From Scytalidium lignicola (Eukaryota > Ascomycota > Leotiomycetes): a stretch of DNA of 64,000 bases. The notes under the pieces were generated by a model. That model searched no databases. It was not told where the DNA came from and saw only the letters and a list, made by a program, of their open reading frames with translations. Of the stretch, positions 11,324 to 23,047 are shown in pieces (positions within the stretch are counted from its first letter, which is position 1; every line of letters starts with the position of its first letter). The DNA is taken from assembly GCA_002812745.2 (NCBI GenBank), contig NCSJ02000117.1, forward strand, positions 58,270-122,269, given 5' to 3'. Made by a program: the position numbers and the translations under genes.

Positions 11324-12478
11324 CTATTTACAGATTCGGAGTGGCTGGCGCGACGTTTTTNCATAATGATATGGAGGAGCAATATGATAAATGATGGCAT
11401 GTATAACGGCACCCGTTATAGGTCCAATCCACCATATCCACTGGTCTATCTCGCACAGTCAGTAACTATATAAGAACATAGTGGGCCTTGACGGCCTATC
11501 ATACTCACGTTCGAAATCACGTCTTGCTACAGCAAACGCAAAACATCGGCCAGGATTCATGCTTGCGCCTGGAAAACCAGGTGCTAAACCAACAGTGGCA
11601 AAGGAAACGAGACCCAATGAGCTGCCTACTAAAAAGGGTCCTAATTTTGGTCCAAATAGAATTGCTTGTCTCGGGTCTAGACCTACTCCAAATGCCAGGT
11701 AACTACGAATCATTAGCATCTACATAACTAGGATTGACGATAAAACTTACAGCAAACAAAAAGTCGCGACGGATTCGATCAGATATGCTTGGCCTTCAGT
11801 TATGGGTGTTGTCCCCATAAAGCAACCGCCTCCATGGTAACTATTTAATTGTCAGGATCAAGATATAACAAGTCAAGAATGTTGAGATCCCACGTTTCGA
11901 TTAATGTTGAGCCGAAACTGCCTCTGAGCAGCCCACCTGCTAAGGCTGCCCCTATTGTCTGACCAACAATATACAGTACTCCCCGACAGAAGCCTGTAAG
12001 GCCAGTAAGCACGGTTGCTAAAGTAATGAGTTGATTCACATGGCCTCCTGAACCTGGTGCGAGCGCATATATATAGAGGCTAATCAAGAAAACGTTTGAG
12101 ACCCCGACGTAGGCCGCAACTGCAGTAGAATTAAAACTACCTATGGTGATGAATATCAAGCCTGATAAGTAATCTAGCGATGCAACACCAACGAGTTCAA
12201 TGAGCTAGGGAGGCACGTGGGAGGTTAGCCAACAATAGTCAGAAGCATTCAAGTGATATCTGAAAAAGGGAAGATCGTCTAGTGGGAACCTTAAAATAAC
12301 ATACAGCTGACTTCCAGATACCGACATCATCCCAGCCATCCGTCAGGTAGGTAAGTACAATGTTCGGTAGCTTTCTGTGCTTGGCAGTCCTTCTTTTGTC
12401 ATGGCGCAAATGGGGTGCAAATGAACCCGGAAATTGAGCCGAAGCTGCTGGAACCATTCGTCGAACTTCCGTCGCCAT
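11324..12478 (-). CDS. MIP-family aquaporin-like channel with altered NPA boxes
   Basis: A membrane channel-like protein of about 296 residues. Five exons (12478-12305, 12204-11894, 11840-11751, 11702-11509, 11445-11324) give an exact frame if the n at 11361 counts as one base. The first 40 or so residues are a basic cytoplasmic N-terminus. Family marks are YALAPGSGGHVNQLITLATV for the first half-helix, GGGCFMGTT, AFGVGLDPRQAILFGP and GFPGASMNPGRCFAFAVAR for the second, then QWIWWIGPITGAVIHAIIY. The first NPA box reads Asn-Gln-Leu and the second Asn-Pro-Gly; the Arg after the second box is kept. Such changes may alter selectivity, so calling it a water channel would be unsafe. The last 15 residues depend on the n-bearing poly-A run and are uncertain. 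Confidence 0.88.
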
Positions 12479-13939
12479 TATGAAAAGATGGAAAGTTACT
12501 TAGGATTCTCTAGGCGTTCAATAAAAGCGGAGGCCATGCCATTGTTTAAATGGCGGATTTAAGCCCAAGGCCGCTCGACGCTCAGAGGAGACTGATGGAC
12601 CAATAACCTAGAGCTCAATACGATATAATCAATTACATAATCAGACCCTGCTTCCAGATTTCTCGACTTTGAAGCTTAATTAATCCTTTGGGTGCACAAG
12701 CTTCTCGCTTACTCATCAGCCTACGTTAAATTTTGTCAGAAAGCAAAATCTAATACTTACAAATACTTCGATTTGGAAAGTATTGGGGCTTTAGACACTT
12801 CTTCGTTTTGTGACTCATATGGCAGCTGCTTAGATGCTCTTCCTTGCTCTTCGTGTTCATGTTGCGAAAGGCTCCTCTTCAGAGACTGGTAACAAGCCTA
12901 GCAAGTCTTCACAACCACCTGCAATGTCACCAGTTATCCAGACCGTGCTTGAAATTCTAGAGCATGTGGTAGGGCGTGGTATACGTCACACCACTCCGGT
13001 CGAAATTTGCAAACGTTACTGTATATTTGATAGTGCCTCCTAGGAGAGCATTGGGTACACGTATAACCAGAGTCCATCCTGGAAACGGGTAAACGTGCGC
13101 CACACTTAAAGCATTGATGTTTACTCGTTCGAGCTTCTCGTGGAGATCTACAAAGTTGCATCAGCCACAACTGAGCAGCTTTAGAATTATTAACTTCCAA
13201 GTTTTTGTCGGGATTCTTGGGTGCCACGACGGCCCCCTCGTTTTTTTTATAAGCTCACGTGGCCTAGAATTGGGATGTGCGTCATAGGTAGAAGATATCC
13301 AAGCTTCTTTTTAAGATCGTCGAAGAGAGGAAGAGAGGAAGAGAAGCATTCCTAGTTTCATGGTTGACGGCCGTGACAGCGAACTTCGTTATTGGATCTG
13401 GCCATGTCAGGTGGCTCTTCAAGATGGGTATTCGCTCTCTCAAGTCACCCATAACCTGGGTAGGTATGACCAATAATACTTTTGTGTTTTGACAATCAGC
13501 CTATGATATTTTGTGATCTTCTAGGTCTCTTAGCCACTTCGTTCTGCGATGCATTTACAGTGTCTTTCTATTGAGTTGTAAGGTCGTTATGACGCAACAG
13601 CAGCTCCTTTTCTCGCCCTGCTCTTGAAGCCAAGAGTTATTGCCCTTTCATCCAGAAGATAATCGCAGATATCCCACCATACCATAAAAAATAGGGGAGT
13701 GAAATAACGTAAGGGGCGTCCTTTCAGACCTTTCCTCAAGTAAATGATATCATGGCACTCTTAGCTATATAGAGTTTCCTTTCTCCATATGCCTTCGCTC
13801 ATCTAGTTGTAGTTACACAACTACAATCAATAGGTACACCGGAAGAAGTATTCAGGTGAAGAAAGAAGTCTCACTTGCGTTTTCAGTACAACGATATACT
13901 TTCAACCTACATTTACAATCTTAGAAAAATATTACCAAA
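12479..13939. other. intergenic region with a possible zinc-knuckle ORF
   Basis: This 1.46 kb region holds the promoters of the aquaporin and MARVEL genes. On the minus strand, 12934-13227, an open frame without an ATG carries two Cys pairs (HQCFKCGARLPVS and YTCTQCS). It may be a gene fragment, but no family is recognised, so it is not called. Confidence 0.3.
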
Positions 13940-14443
13940 ATGTTATTTGAAGATCTTTTGTCTTTCTGCCTCCGTCTTGGGGAAGTATGTTCACGCCGTG
14001 CTTCTACTAGGATAGATTATTTACCAACAATTTTGTAGCTTGCGTTCTCTGCCATTGTCGCTGGACTTACTGGCGATTATCTTCATCGCACTCGCGGCGC
14101 CTCAGCATGGGTCAACAGATATTTCATCTACACTGAAGTTGTTGCTGCAATTGGCATTCTAACTTCTCTCATGTTTCTGCTACCTTTCGCGACTACCTTC
14201 ATCCACTGGCCCGTTGACTTTATCAACTTTGTTTTATTCATGGTTGCATTTGGTCTCCTCACCGACTGGATCGGACCTATGAGTTGCGGCAGTGTCTGGA
14301 ATTGGAATGGCATTATTGGCGACTCTCAATGCTCTAAATGGAAGGCTGATATCGCATTCTCTTTTTTGGCCTCTATCTTCTTCCTTGCTTCATGTCTTCT
14401 TGTTGGTTCCACAATCTATCTTCAAAAGCACAGTTCATACTGA
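13940..14443 (+). CDS. MARVEL-domain four-helix membrane protein
   Basis: Two exons (13940-13984 and 14039-14443) give a protein of 149 residues with four membrane segments. The exon 1 end and exon 2 start, FCLRLGE-LAFSAIVAGLTGDY, match the opening of fungal MARVEL proteins. Helices follow at about residues 45-65 (YTEVVAAIGILTSLMFLLPF), 72-90 and 120-140. The segment CGSVWNWNG, the Cys in DSQCSKWKAD and the downstream AFSFLASIFFLAS helix are typical of the family. Such proteins sit in plasma membrane or vesicle domains; the exact role is unknown. The donor GTATGT and acceptor TTTGTAG are good. A further intron near GSTIYLQ could change the short tail. Confidence 0.8.
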
Positions 14444-15034
14444 CTGGTTTAAGGGCTTATATGTGGTCTACCACCTCCGCAGACCTGTTATTACTGACCG
14501 TGCAGGTGCTGGTCGTTATCGATGGTACCGCCGAAGTTACTAAATCTGCTGGCTTCTCATGCGACTCTTCTCAATTTCCCCTAGCTTCCACCGCAGCAAA
14601 AATACTAGCTTTTTGATCCCTCGTATACGAAATATGTTACGCTCATTCAATTTGTTCAACTGAGTTTATCGTCTTTTGGATTACCCCGTTGGATTTAGAT
14701 GAGCCTGTTCGTTCAATCATGATTCCCCAAATTGGTTGATGTTATTTGATGTTGTTGATAGCAAAACGATCGTTGATGTATGGAAAGAGTGTTAGGAGCT
14801 TTCGATTTCAAGATGACCTTTTCATTTTCAATAGGATCTAATCATTATAATTTGATGGTTGAGTGTGATTCAGATTTCAGGATAATACCATATGGTGATT
14901 ATCTATTAATACTACGAATCTAAATATTCTCATCGCTATTGTAATATCGGATGTTGATGCCAAATAATCGTGATTCATTCTTTTGATATGCTATGGATAT
15001 ATATCGTCTAATTCTAAAAATACACCTAGAATCA
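14444..15034. other. intergenic region between convergent genes
   Basis: This 591 bp AT-rich spacer lies between the 3' ends of the MARVEL and DnaJ genes. It should contain both polyadenylation regions. No coding signal is visible. Confidence 0.4.
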
Positions 15035-16410
15035 TCATAGTTCATCCTTGTTTTGTGGAACTACGGGGCTGTTAGGTCGACCGCTATCCTTGTGGAGGTC
15101 GACGCCGTTCTTCTTCTTCCACTTTTCCCATAACGCCCAGAAATCCTTCTCCATACCAGACTCCATCTGATCGGGTAGCACGACAGTATACTCCACTAGA
15201 AGATCTCCGAACTCTGTCTTATGATACACACTATCCCCGTCTTCATGCCACTTAGGCATACCTTCGCCTACCACCCTTTCCACAAGGTTTGGCTGGACCG
15301 TCTCTCCCCGTTCTCGACCAAGCCGAACTATGTGACCATCCAGGTGCGTTATATTCCGTGTCCAGCCGCCCATCCATGCTTCTTTTAGAGACAAGATCTC
15401 CTTCCAGTAGAGATTGTGATCTTTTCTTCGGAAGAATGTCCCATCAACTTTCAACTCATTGTCTTCTTCTAGACTAGGCTCTTTCTCAACAAGAGTGACA
15501 TGCAAATCCCCCGCGACATAATCGGGACTCTGATCCGCTTCATTCTCATAATTGATATGGTGGCCTTTTGGAGCCCCCTTATCAATGATTAAATGGTGCG
15601 TACTGACTTTTCTGACGACTTTTGCCCCGCCACAGACGGGGCATTTATGTTTGATAATCTTTCCCTGGCCTCCACATTGGTCACAATGCACTTGCATCTG
15701 TTGAAATATACCTGGTGCTAGTTGCTGTTTCTTCAATTGGATTCCATGTCCATTGCACGCTCTGCATGTCTCAACCTGACCATCTGCAGACCCCGTGCCT
15801 TCGCACTCGTCGCAAATTTCCTGCTTCTCAAGTTGAAACTCCGTGGTACGCCCGGTATAAAAATCTTTTAGGGGAATAGCAATTCGCACTTCCATATCTG
15901 GACCTCGTCGTTGGCCTGGCTGATGTCCAAAATGTCCCCCACCTCCAAAGAAGCGAGAGAATAAGTCAAAAGGATCATGATGTTGTTGACCACCTCCTTG
16001 ACGTCTTTGTTTCACCCCCTCATGACCATGTTGGTCATAGATTTTGCGGGTTTCAGGATCGGAGAGTGCTTCGTAGGCGTCGGCTATCTCGACGAATTTT
16101 TGCTTTGCGGTTTCATCACCCCTTCAAAACAAGTTAAAATGGGTTAATTGATATAAGTGAAGGGCAATTATACGGATTCTTATCTGGGTGGTATTTTTTG
16201 CTGAGCGTTCGATATGCGCGCTTGATATCTCTTTCTGAAGCTCCTTTATCTAGTCCTAAAAGCTATGAGAGTAGTCAGTATTAAAGCCCAATGAGTGAAA
16301 TCGTAGTCTCAAAATAGGAGTAGCCCGTGACGTACTTTGTAAAAGTCCTCAGCGCAAGTTGCAAGCTGCGCAATGCAAAGCAACAGCACCAGCACTGAGG
16401 GCAGCAGCAT
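15035..16410 (-). CDS. SCJ1: ER-lumenal DnaJ (Hsp40) co-chaperone, Scj1-like
   Basis: A type I J-protein of 416 residues expected to act in the ER lumen with BiP/Kar2 in folding and degradation of secretory proteins. Exons are 16410-16336, 16262-16174 and 16121-15035. Residues 1-20 are a signal peptide ([20 protein letters not shown]). The J domain (about 22-90) contains the HPD motif in [11 protein letters not shown], split by an intron. A Gly-rich segment follows ([13 protein letters not shown]). The zinc-finger region has four CXXCXGXG repeats: [24 protein letters not shown] and CPVCGGAK. The C-terminal substrate-binding domains follow, and the protein ends in KDEL, an ER retrieval signal. 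It is divergently transcribed from the splicing helicase gene, sharing a spacer of about 400 bp. An unfolded-protein-response element was not confirmed. Confidence 0.95.
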
Positions 16411-16855
16411 GACTTAGAAGTGTGCATGCACAAAAAAGAAAGCCAACACTCGACAGAAAATCCGAGACTTTCTATAGGAAGATGAGCATAAGAACAAAGG
16501 AACGACTATATATAAAGGCAAAAGCAGGTTGCAAATTAGAATTAACTATCAACGACAAAGTTGATTACTATTGGGCCTAATCAAAGATACCACGCTGGTC
16601 TCTATCACAGAAGCTACAGCGGGTGCAGGGTCATGGATTAAAGTTAATCCGATACAGTAACTCGCTGCACCGTCGGGCGTAATAGTTTGCTCTTTAAACG
16701 ACTATGGCAAAGTCGCAGACACTTCTTGCCGTATTCTGTTATACGTATATTAAGAACTGAGCACTTCAGTATCAATTTCTATATGCTCGGTATGCATCTT
16801 AGCTAGCCATTTGTATACAACTTTGCCTCGTCCCTTGCTCGTCAACACAGTCGAG
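16411..16855. promoter_or_regulatory. shared divergent promoter region
   Basis: About 445 bp separate the ATG codons of the ER DnaJ gene (minus) and the splicing helicase gene (plus), so both promoters must lie here. I could not assign individual elements with confidence. An in-frame ATG at 16811 could extend the helicase by 15 residues. Confidence 0.5.
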
Positions 16856-19800
16856 ATGTGTGCCAAAAAGTATTCGCTTCTTCCTATGGGGGATGATGAT
16901 CTTGAACCGCCGAAGGTAGTGGAGAAGAAGAAAGAGAGGCGACGACACCGAGACAAGTCTCCATCCAAGTATGAAAAACGCAGAAGAGACCATAGCCGCG
17001 AACAATCTCCCCGGCGCGAGTTGGAGCACAGATCCAAAGCGATCAGGCGGAGAGATATAAATGAGGCCGAATTTGAGGATAGATGGGGCGATGAGGAATT
17101 CGTTCCTGAAGATGGAGAACCAGAGTTCCAAGAGTCTGCTCCAAAACGCGTGAAGATGGATCATGATCAAAGCGTAAATGAGGATGAATTATCAGAGGAG
17201 GCAAGAGCAGAACTGGAGCGGAGGCGAGATCAGGAAGAGAAGGAAGCTTTCGCCAGGAGGTTACAATCGAAAGATGCAGATAAAACGAAGAAGTTGGTTG
17301 AAGACAGATCATCGACCAAAGAGGGAAACATTCTCGCTCAGCGACGCCTTTTAGCAGAAGACGCTGAGGCTCGGAATGCAGCACTTCCAGATCTTAGAGA
17401 GAGATCCCGGCAGGAATATTTAAAGAAGCGAGAAGCCGAGAGACTGGCTTTACTACGGAAACAGGTAGTGGAAGAAACAGAGGAGTTACGGAGTGGCGTG
17501 AAGCTTTCCGAACGGGAGAAGGCAGAATTTGCAAAGAACAGGGAGGTTCTGCGCATCGCGGAGGAACGATTAAAGATTGATGATCATCGTGATGGATATG
17601 TAATACCTGAAGATTATATTACGGAAAAAGGTAAAATCGATAGGAAAAAGAAAGAGGAGGCTATGTACAAACGCTATGTGGATAGGGATGAATATGGACA
17701 GGAGAAATTTATCACTGAGCATGATGAGTGGGAACGCGAACAAGCCGGAAAAGCTAAGGCACAGATCCAAAGTACAGAAAGGATGGATCAAGGGGAATAT
17801 GACTATGTTCTGGATGAAGCACAAGGGATAAAATGGGTTATGGATTCCATACTACCAGGAGAGGGTAAGACGGTGTCGAAAGAGCAAAGATTTCTAGAGG
17901 AACAGTTGAAGGCTGCGGAGAAGAAAGCTCTATCAATCGAAGAAACCCGCAAAAGTTTACCGATTTATGCGTACAGAGACCAATTTTTAGAAGCTTTAGA
18001 GCAGTATCAAATACTCGTTATTGTTGGGGAGACTGGTAGTGGGAAAACAACTCAGCTACCTCAATATCTGCATGAAGCCGGTTACACGAAGGATGGTATG
18101 AAAGTTGGATGCACACAACCACGTCGAGTAGCCGCCATGAGTGTAGCAGCTCGTGTGGCAGAGGAAATGGGTGTGAAAGTTGGCAACGAAGTCGGCTATT
18201 CCATCAGATTCGAAGATGCCACGAGTGACAAAACCATTCTAAAGTACATGACCGATGGAATGTTACTAAGAGAGTTCATGACGGAGCCTGATCTTAGCGG
18301 ATACTCTGCATTGATGATTGATGAGGCTCATGAGCGGACAGTACACACTGATATCCTTCTAGCACTCGTCAAGGATCTTGCAAGAGAACGACCGGACTTG
18401 AAACTGCTTATATCTTCGGCAACCATGAATGCCGCCAAATTTGCTGAATATTTTGACGATGCGCCTATCTTTAACATCCCAGGCCGGAGATACCCTGTTG
18501 ATATTCATTACACACCTCAACCTGAAGCAAACTATCTTGCTGCGGCTATCACGACCGTATTCCAGATACATACGTCTCAAGGAAAGGGTGATATCTTGGT
18601 TTTCTTGACCGGGCAAGACGAGATCGAAGCTGCGGAGCAGAATATCACTGAAATTTCACGGAAGCTAGGCAGTCGTGTAGCAGAACTCGTCATATGCCCA
18701 ATCTATGCAAATCTACCGTCCGAACTTCAGGCTAAGATCTTTGAGCCAACACCAGAAGGTGCTCGCAAAGTTGTGCTTGCCACAAACATTGCCGAGACCA
18801 GTTTAACTATCGATGGGATTGTCTATGTGATTGATCCTGGATTTGTTAAGGAGAACATCTACAATCCAGCAACCGGTATGTCAAAGTTAGTAGCGGTGCC
18901 ATGCTCACGTGCATCAGCAAATCAAAGGAGTGGTCGTGCTGGGCGTGTCGGCCCTGGGAAGTGCTTCCGTTTATATACGAAGTGGGCTTTCATGAACGAA
19001 ATGGAAGAGAGCACCACCCCAGAAATTCAAAGGACAAACCTCAATGGAGTGGTACTACTTCTAAAATCTTTAGGTATCAATGACCTGCTGGATTTTGAGT
19101 TCATGGACCCACCACCTACTGAAACATTGATTGGTGCTTTGAACCAGCTATTCGCGCTACAAGCTCTTAACCACAAAGGAGAACTGACTAAGCTCGGAAG
19201 ACAGATGGCTGAATTTCCAACTGATCCAATGCTTGCTAAAGCAGTTCTTGCCGCAGACAAACTTGGGTGTGTAGAAGAAGTGCTTTCAATCATTTCCATG
19301 CTAAGCGAAGCATCATCCCTTTTCTTCCGACCTAAAGACAAAAAGATTCATGCAGATAGCGCAAGGGCGCGCTTCACAATAAAGGAAGGAGGCGACCACC
19401 TTACATTGCTGAATATATGGAATCAGTGGGTGGATAGTGATTTCAGTTACGTCTGGGCGAAAGAGAACTTCCTTCAGCAGAGGTCTCTCACTCGAGCAAG
19501 GGACATTAGAGATCAGCTTGCAAAACTATGTGAGCGTGTCGAAGTATCTATGTCATCTTGCGGTGCAGCAGAGCTAGTTCCAATCCAAAAAGCAATTACG
19601 GCAGGCTTCTTCCCGAATGCCGCAAGGTTACAAAGAGGCGGTGATAGTTATCGAACTGTGAAGAACAATACCACAGTTTATATACATCCCTCTTCTGTTC
19701 TCATGGACTCTAATCCGCCGATCAAGATGGTCGTTTATTACGAGCTGGTCCAGACGACGAAGGAGTATATGCGAAGCTGTATGCCAATCAAACCCGAATG

Positions 19801-19885
19801 GCTGAATGAGGTTGCACCACACTTTCACAAGAAGAAAGATTTAGAGGCTCTTGAGGATAGGAAAATGCCTAAAAGCCGGATGTAA
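16856..19885 (+). CDS. prp2: DEAH-box pre-mRNA splicing helicase, Prp2/DHX16 type
   Basis: A nuclear RNA-dependent ATPase that remodels the activated spliceosome before the first catalytic step. The frame is open to TAA at 19885 with no intron, giving 1009 residues from the ATG at 16856 (1024 from 16811). The N-terminal third is charged and Lys/Arg/Glu-rich. Core helicase motifs are GETGSGKTTQ (I), TQPRRVAA (Ia), DEAH in MIDEAHERT (II), SAT (III), TNIAETSLT (V) and QRSGRAGR (VI). A winged-helix/ratchet region and OB fold follow, ending KMPKSRM. The block GEYDYVLDEAQGIKWV before the core is specific to the DHX16/cdc28 group, separating it from Prp16, Prp22 and Prp43. The N-terminus looks short compared with relatives, so an upstream exon may have been missed. 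Confidence 0.93.
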   Translation: MCAKKYSLLPMGDDDLEPPKVVEKKKERRRHRDKSPSKYEKRRRDHSREQSPRRELEHRSKAIRRRDINEAEFEDRWGDEEFVPEDGEPEFQESAPKRVKMDHDQSVNEDELSEEARAELERRRDQEEKEAFARRLQSKDADKTKKLVEDRSSTKEGNILAQRRLLAEDAEARNAALPDLRERSRQEYLKKREAERLALLRKQVVEETEELRSGVKLSEREKAEFAKNREVLRIAEERLKIDDHRDGYVIPEDYITEKGKIDRKKKEEAMYKRYVDRDEYGQEKFITEHDEWEREQAGKAKAQIQSTERMDQGEYDYVLDEAQGIKWVMDSILPGEGKTVSKEQRFLEEQLKAAEKKALSIEETRKSLPIYAYRDQFLEALEQYQILVIVGETGSGKTTQLPQYLHEAGYTKDGMKVGCTQPRRVAAMSVAARVAEEMGVKVGNEVGYSIRFEDATSDKTILKYMTDGMLLREFMTEPDLSGYSALMIDEAHERTVHTDILLALVKDLARERPDLKLLISSATMNAAKFAEYFDDAPIFNIPGRRYPVDIHYTPQPEANYLAAAITTVFQIHTSQGKGDILVFLTGQDEIEAAEQNITEISRKLGSRVAELVICPIYANLPSELQAKIFEPTPEGARKVVLATNIAETSLTIDGIVYVIDPGFVKENIYNPATGMSKLVAVPCSRASANQRSGRAGRVGPGKCFRLYTKWAFMNEMEESTTPEIQRTNLNGVVLLLKSLGINDLLDFEFMDPPPTETLIGALNQLFALQALNHKGELTKLGRQMAEFPTDPMLAKAVLAADKLGCVEEVLSIISMLSEASSLFFRPKDKKIHADSARARFTIKEGGDHLTLLNIWNQWVDSDFSYVWAKENFLQQRSLTRARDIRDQLAKLCERVEVSMSSCGAAELVPIQKAITAGFFPNAARLQRGGDSYRTVKNNTTVYIHPSSVLMDSNPPIKMVVYYELVQTTKEYMRSCMPIKPEWLNEVAPHFHKKKDLEALEDRKMPKSRM

Positions 19886-20198
19886 TGAAGCATGTATATT
19901 AACTAGTTAGATATATAAAGCTTACTAGCAAGTAGCGAATTAATTGATTGTCTATGCTTTGTCCAATAGGAATAATTTGCATTGCGTAGAAGTGTTAATG
20001 CTTACGGAGCGAACCTTCTAATTATATAACTTGCTCATCCAGTGCAGCGGCTACTGTAAAGCGGGGTGGGGCTAGGCACATCCCACGTACGTACGAATGA
20101 TTGCAGTAACCATAGACTGCTATCCATCAATTATATACTGGCATTATTTCGTCAGTCACTAGCAAAATCACATCACTGGATTTGATCATACAGCAATT
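19886..20198. other. short intergenic region
   Basis: This 313 bp spacer holds the helicase 3' end and the promoter of the methyltransferase-like gene. Nothing else is seen. Confidence 0.4.
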
Positions 20199-21026
20199 AT
20201 GTTTGACCAGCAAATTGACATTCTAAAGCATCTTTGGGACCCCGTACAATTCCTGCTCCTCTCAAGTGTGTATAGTATTGTCACAACTTTCAACCTCATC
20301 ACAAGCTTTCAACTTGCACCATTCCGTTCATTCTCATCTTTTAAGGATGCCTGGTTTGCCACATTCTGGGGAGCCTGTGGTTCTCTCGCAAAGGAAATGG
20401 CTCTTCCAAGCGTCGAGCCTCTCGTAAAACAGGCTTATGGTGTGGTCCTGGATATTGGACCTGGAGCTGGGGACTGGCTCTACCTGTTTGATAAAGAGAG
20501 AGCCACAAAGATCTATGGTGTTGAACCAAATAAAGACCACCATGCCTCGCTCAGGGAAAATATAAAAAAGGCTGGATTGACCGATATCTACGAGATCCTA
20601 GGGGTCGGAGTTGAAGATTTGGGAAGTCAGGGCATTGAACTGGGGAGTGTGGACACTGTGGTAACAGTACAGTGTCTTTGCAGTATACCTACTCCCAAAA
20701 AGATGATTCAAAGCCTCGCGGGTTACATTAAGCCTGGTGGTCAGTGGATTGTATACGAACACGTCAAGACACATCAGGGAGGATGGATTGAAAAGTATCA
20801 ATGTGAGTACAGTACATATATGAAATCCTGGTGGTGTACCTGCTAACTGACGAAAGCGCTCCTTGACTTTGCATGGCCTCACTTCTTCGGTGGTTGCTCC
20901 ATTACTAGGGACACTGAGAAGTGGCTTCGCGAATCTGCAGATTGGAGTTCCATCAACTTAAAACCACCTATTGATGAGAAGAGATATCAAATCATCCCTC
21001 ATACTATGGGGTCCTTAGTCAAATAA
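20199..21026 (+). CDS. class I SAM-dependent methyltransferase, METTL7-like
   Basis: Two exons (20199-20802 and 20857-21026) give 257 residues. An N-terminal hydrophobic segment (about 15-38) may anchor it to membranes or lipid droplets, as in METTL7 proteins. The SAM-binding motif I is VVLDIGPGAGDWLYLF (about residues 83-98); the acidic end of strand 2 is IYGVEPNK. Motif IV lies near VDTVVTVQCLCSIPTP, and KPGGQWIVYEHVK is the typical post-motif strand. After the intron the C-terminus reads WPHFFGGCSITRDTEKWL, which matches the GC.L.R.T family end. The substrate is unknown; METTL7 relatives methylate small thiols. The donor GTGAGT and the acceptor GAAAG fit. Confidence 0.85.
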
Positions 21027-21532
21027 GTAGGTAAATGTGTCATACTAGTAGTTAGTAACTTAATTGAGTGTCGAGATGTTCTCTCATAGTTAGGTAGCAA
21101 CGATGATAAAATTTTTTAATATTTGGGCCATCCCATATGTTACCTGATATTGATTCTTCTAAGTCAATTATTGAAGGAATACCGTTCTGCATTCGTGCAT
21201 GTGAATGGTGGGGTAACTGCTGCCACTATCTACGTCAATTAAACTCGTTCTACGGACGTAAGTTAGCGCCATAATAAAACCAACTCCACTTGAAAGTAGA
21301 CCTATCACGTGCTTAGAGACCTAATGTTTTGTTCTGGAACAGCAAACGAGAACCTTGTCCTTAGGCAAGATTGCATCACCGCGTAGGAAACAATTGTCCA
21401 GAGTTCGGAATTCGGATGGCAACTTCAGCTTCAGCTGTCAGCCTATAACTTTTTGAAATGTCTCGCCTTCGATCAGTCTAGCTCATCTACTTTATTCATA
21501 GCTAACCATTAATACAAAAGGCCAATTTCCTC
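21027..21532. other. intergenic region
   Basis: This 506 bp spacer lies between the methyltransferase gene and the DUF92 gene on the same strand. It should contain one terminator and one promoter. No other feature is visible. Confidence 0.4.
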
Positions 21533-22772
21533 ATGAAGGCCATTTTTGCGGTGCCAGCTACACTGGCCTTGGTATATCGAGCTTGGTCGCACAAGTCTCT
21601 CACTCCTGTGGGAATTGCTGCTGCCGTACTGACTGCCATTGCCCACGCTATCCATCCATGGAACCTACCTTTCGTTCTTCTCATTGTGTTCTTCTTAGCT
21701 GGTACGAGGGTAACAAAAGTACGCTACGCCCAACTGCCTGTCCTTAATTGGAGCTGACGGTCTCCAGGTTAAGCACGATGTCAAGGCACGATTGACAGTT
21801 AGCGCCAGTGGCAGCTCTGGTGGTGAAGGAGCGCGAACCCACGTTCAAGGTATGTTCATAACACTTAGATTGCTATCCACCTACTAACTCTGCTTGCCTG
21901 GCTTAGTTTTATCAAATTCCGCCGTTGCATCAGTTCTCTCCATCCTTCACGCATACCAGCTCCGGAAACGAGAGCAAAATTACGACTCTTTACAAGGCTG
22001 TTATTCTTGGCCCGGTGATCTGTTAATACTTGGCATAGTTGCAAATTACGTTGCTGTAGCAGCAGACACTTTTAGTTCTGAGTTGGGAATACTTTCAAAG
22101 ACTCAACCTCGACTCATCGTATCTCCTACATTGCGAAATGTTCCCCCGGGAACCAATGGTGGAGTTACTGTATGGGGTCTTGTTGCGGGTTTATTGGGGT
22201 CCTTCATAATTGCTGCTACCTCAATTTTCTTCATCCCATTCTGCCAAGGAACAGAAGCTACTGGTGGATGGGATTTTGGTGCTAAGTTCCGCTTCTTGGT
22301 CGCCTTTACGATTTGGGGGCTTTTTGGGAGCATCCTAGATAGCGTGCTCGGAGGCTTGCTGCAAGAAAGCGTATTGGATACAAGGAGTGGTCGTATTGTA
22401 GAGGGTGAAGGGGGTACGAGAGTCTTGGTCCCCAAGGCTGGGAAAAACAATGAGTTCTACAAAATGCGTATCGCAATCAACACTGCCATGACTGGTGGTG
22501 AAGGAACTAAAGCAATAGCAAAGCCCATCCCCGAGAACGCTGTTGATGAATCACATGATGATACCAATCTAGATAAATACGATGCTCGAAAAAAGTTTCG
22601 AACACCAAGTTTTGGAGACGAGAAGCCAAGTCGAGTTGTGGAGAGTGGGTCATTGGACTTACTCGATAATAATCAAGTTAACTTCCTCATGGCGCTCACA
22701 ATGAGTTTAGGCGCTATGGCTATAGCAAGCTGGTTTTGGGAGATTCCGTTCGACTCTATTTTATCTCTATAA
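21533..22772 (+). CDS. DUF92/TMEM19-family integral membrane protein
   Basis: Three exons (21533-21718, 21768-21849, 21907-22772) join in frame to give 377 residues. The protein is polytopic, with hydrophobic segments near residues 3-20, 25-55, 135-155, 190-220, 230-260 and 345-370. The conserved DUF92 features are KHDVKARL, the GEGARTHVQVLSNS block, the loop YVAVAADTFSSELGILSK with its Ala-Asp-Thr, and TNGGVTVWGLVAGLLGS. The LDSVLGGLLQES segment and the C-terminal NFLMALTMSLGAMAIASWF are also typical. Plant relatives include VTE6, a phytyl-phosphate kinase; human TMEM19 has no settled role. In this fungus the function is unknown, possibly isoprenoid-phosphate or lipid metabolism. Confidence 0.88.
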
Positions 22773-23047
22773 ACAAGGAGAGATTAATAGTCACAAATTT
22801 TTAGTGAGATCAACGGAGATGATCATAGAAATATGGGAACTTAGAAATCTTTCTAATATTCATAGATTAGATTTAAAGATTTCAATGAATGACGCTACAA
22901 TAAATACGGTTGGGAGACAAGTCCGGATTCCATGACACATGACTAACATATTCTTTCAGCAAATCCGACAAATCATGAAGTTCTAAGGTATACCATGTTT
23001 CCATCCGAGACGCTTCCCTCGGTTGTTGACTGTTTCCAAGATCCAAG

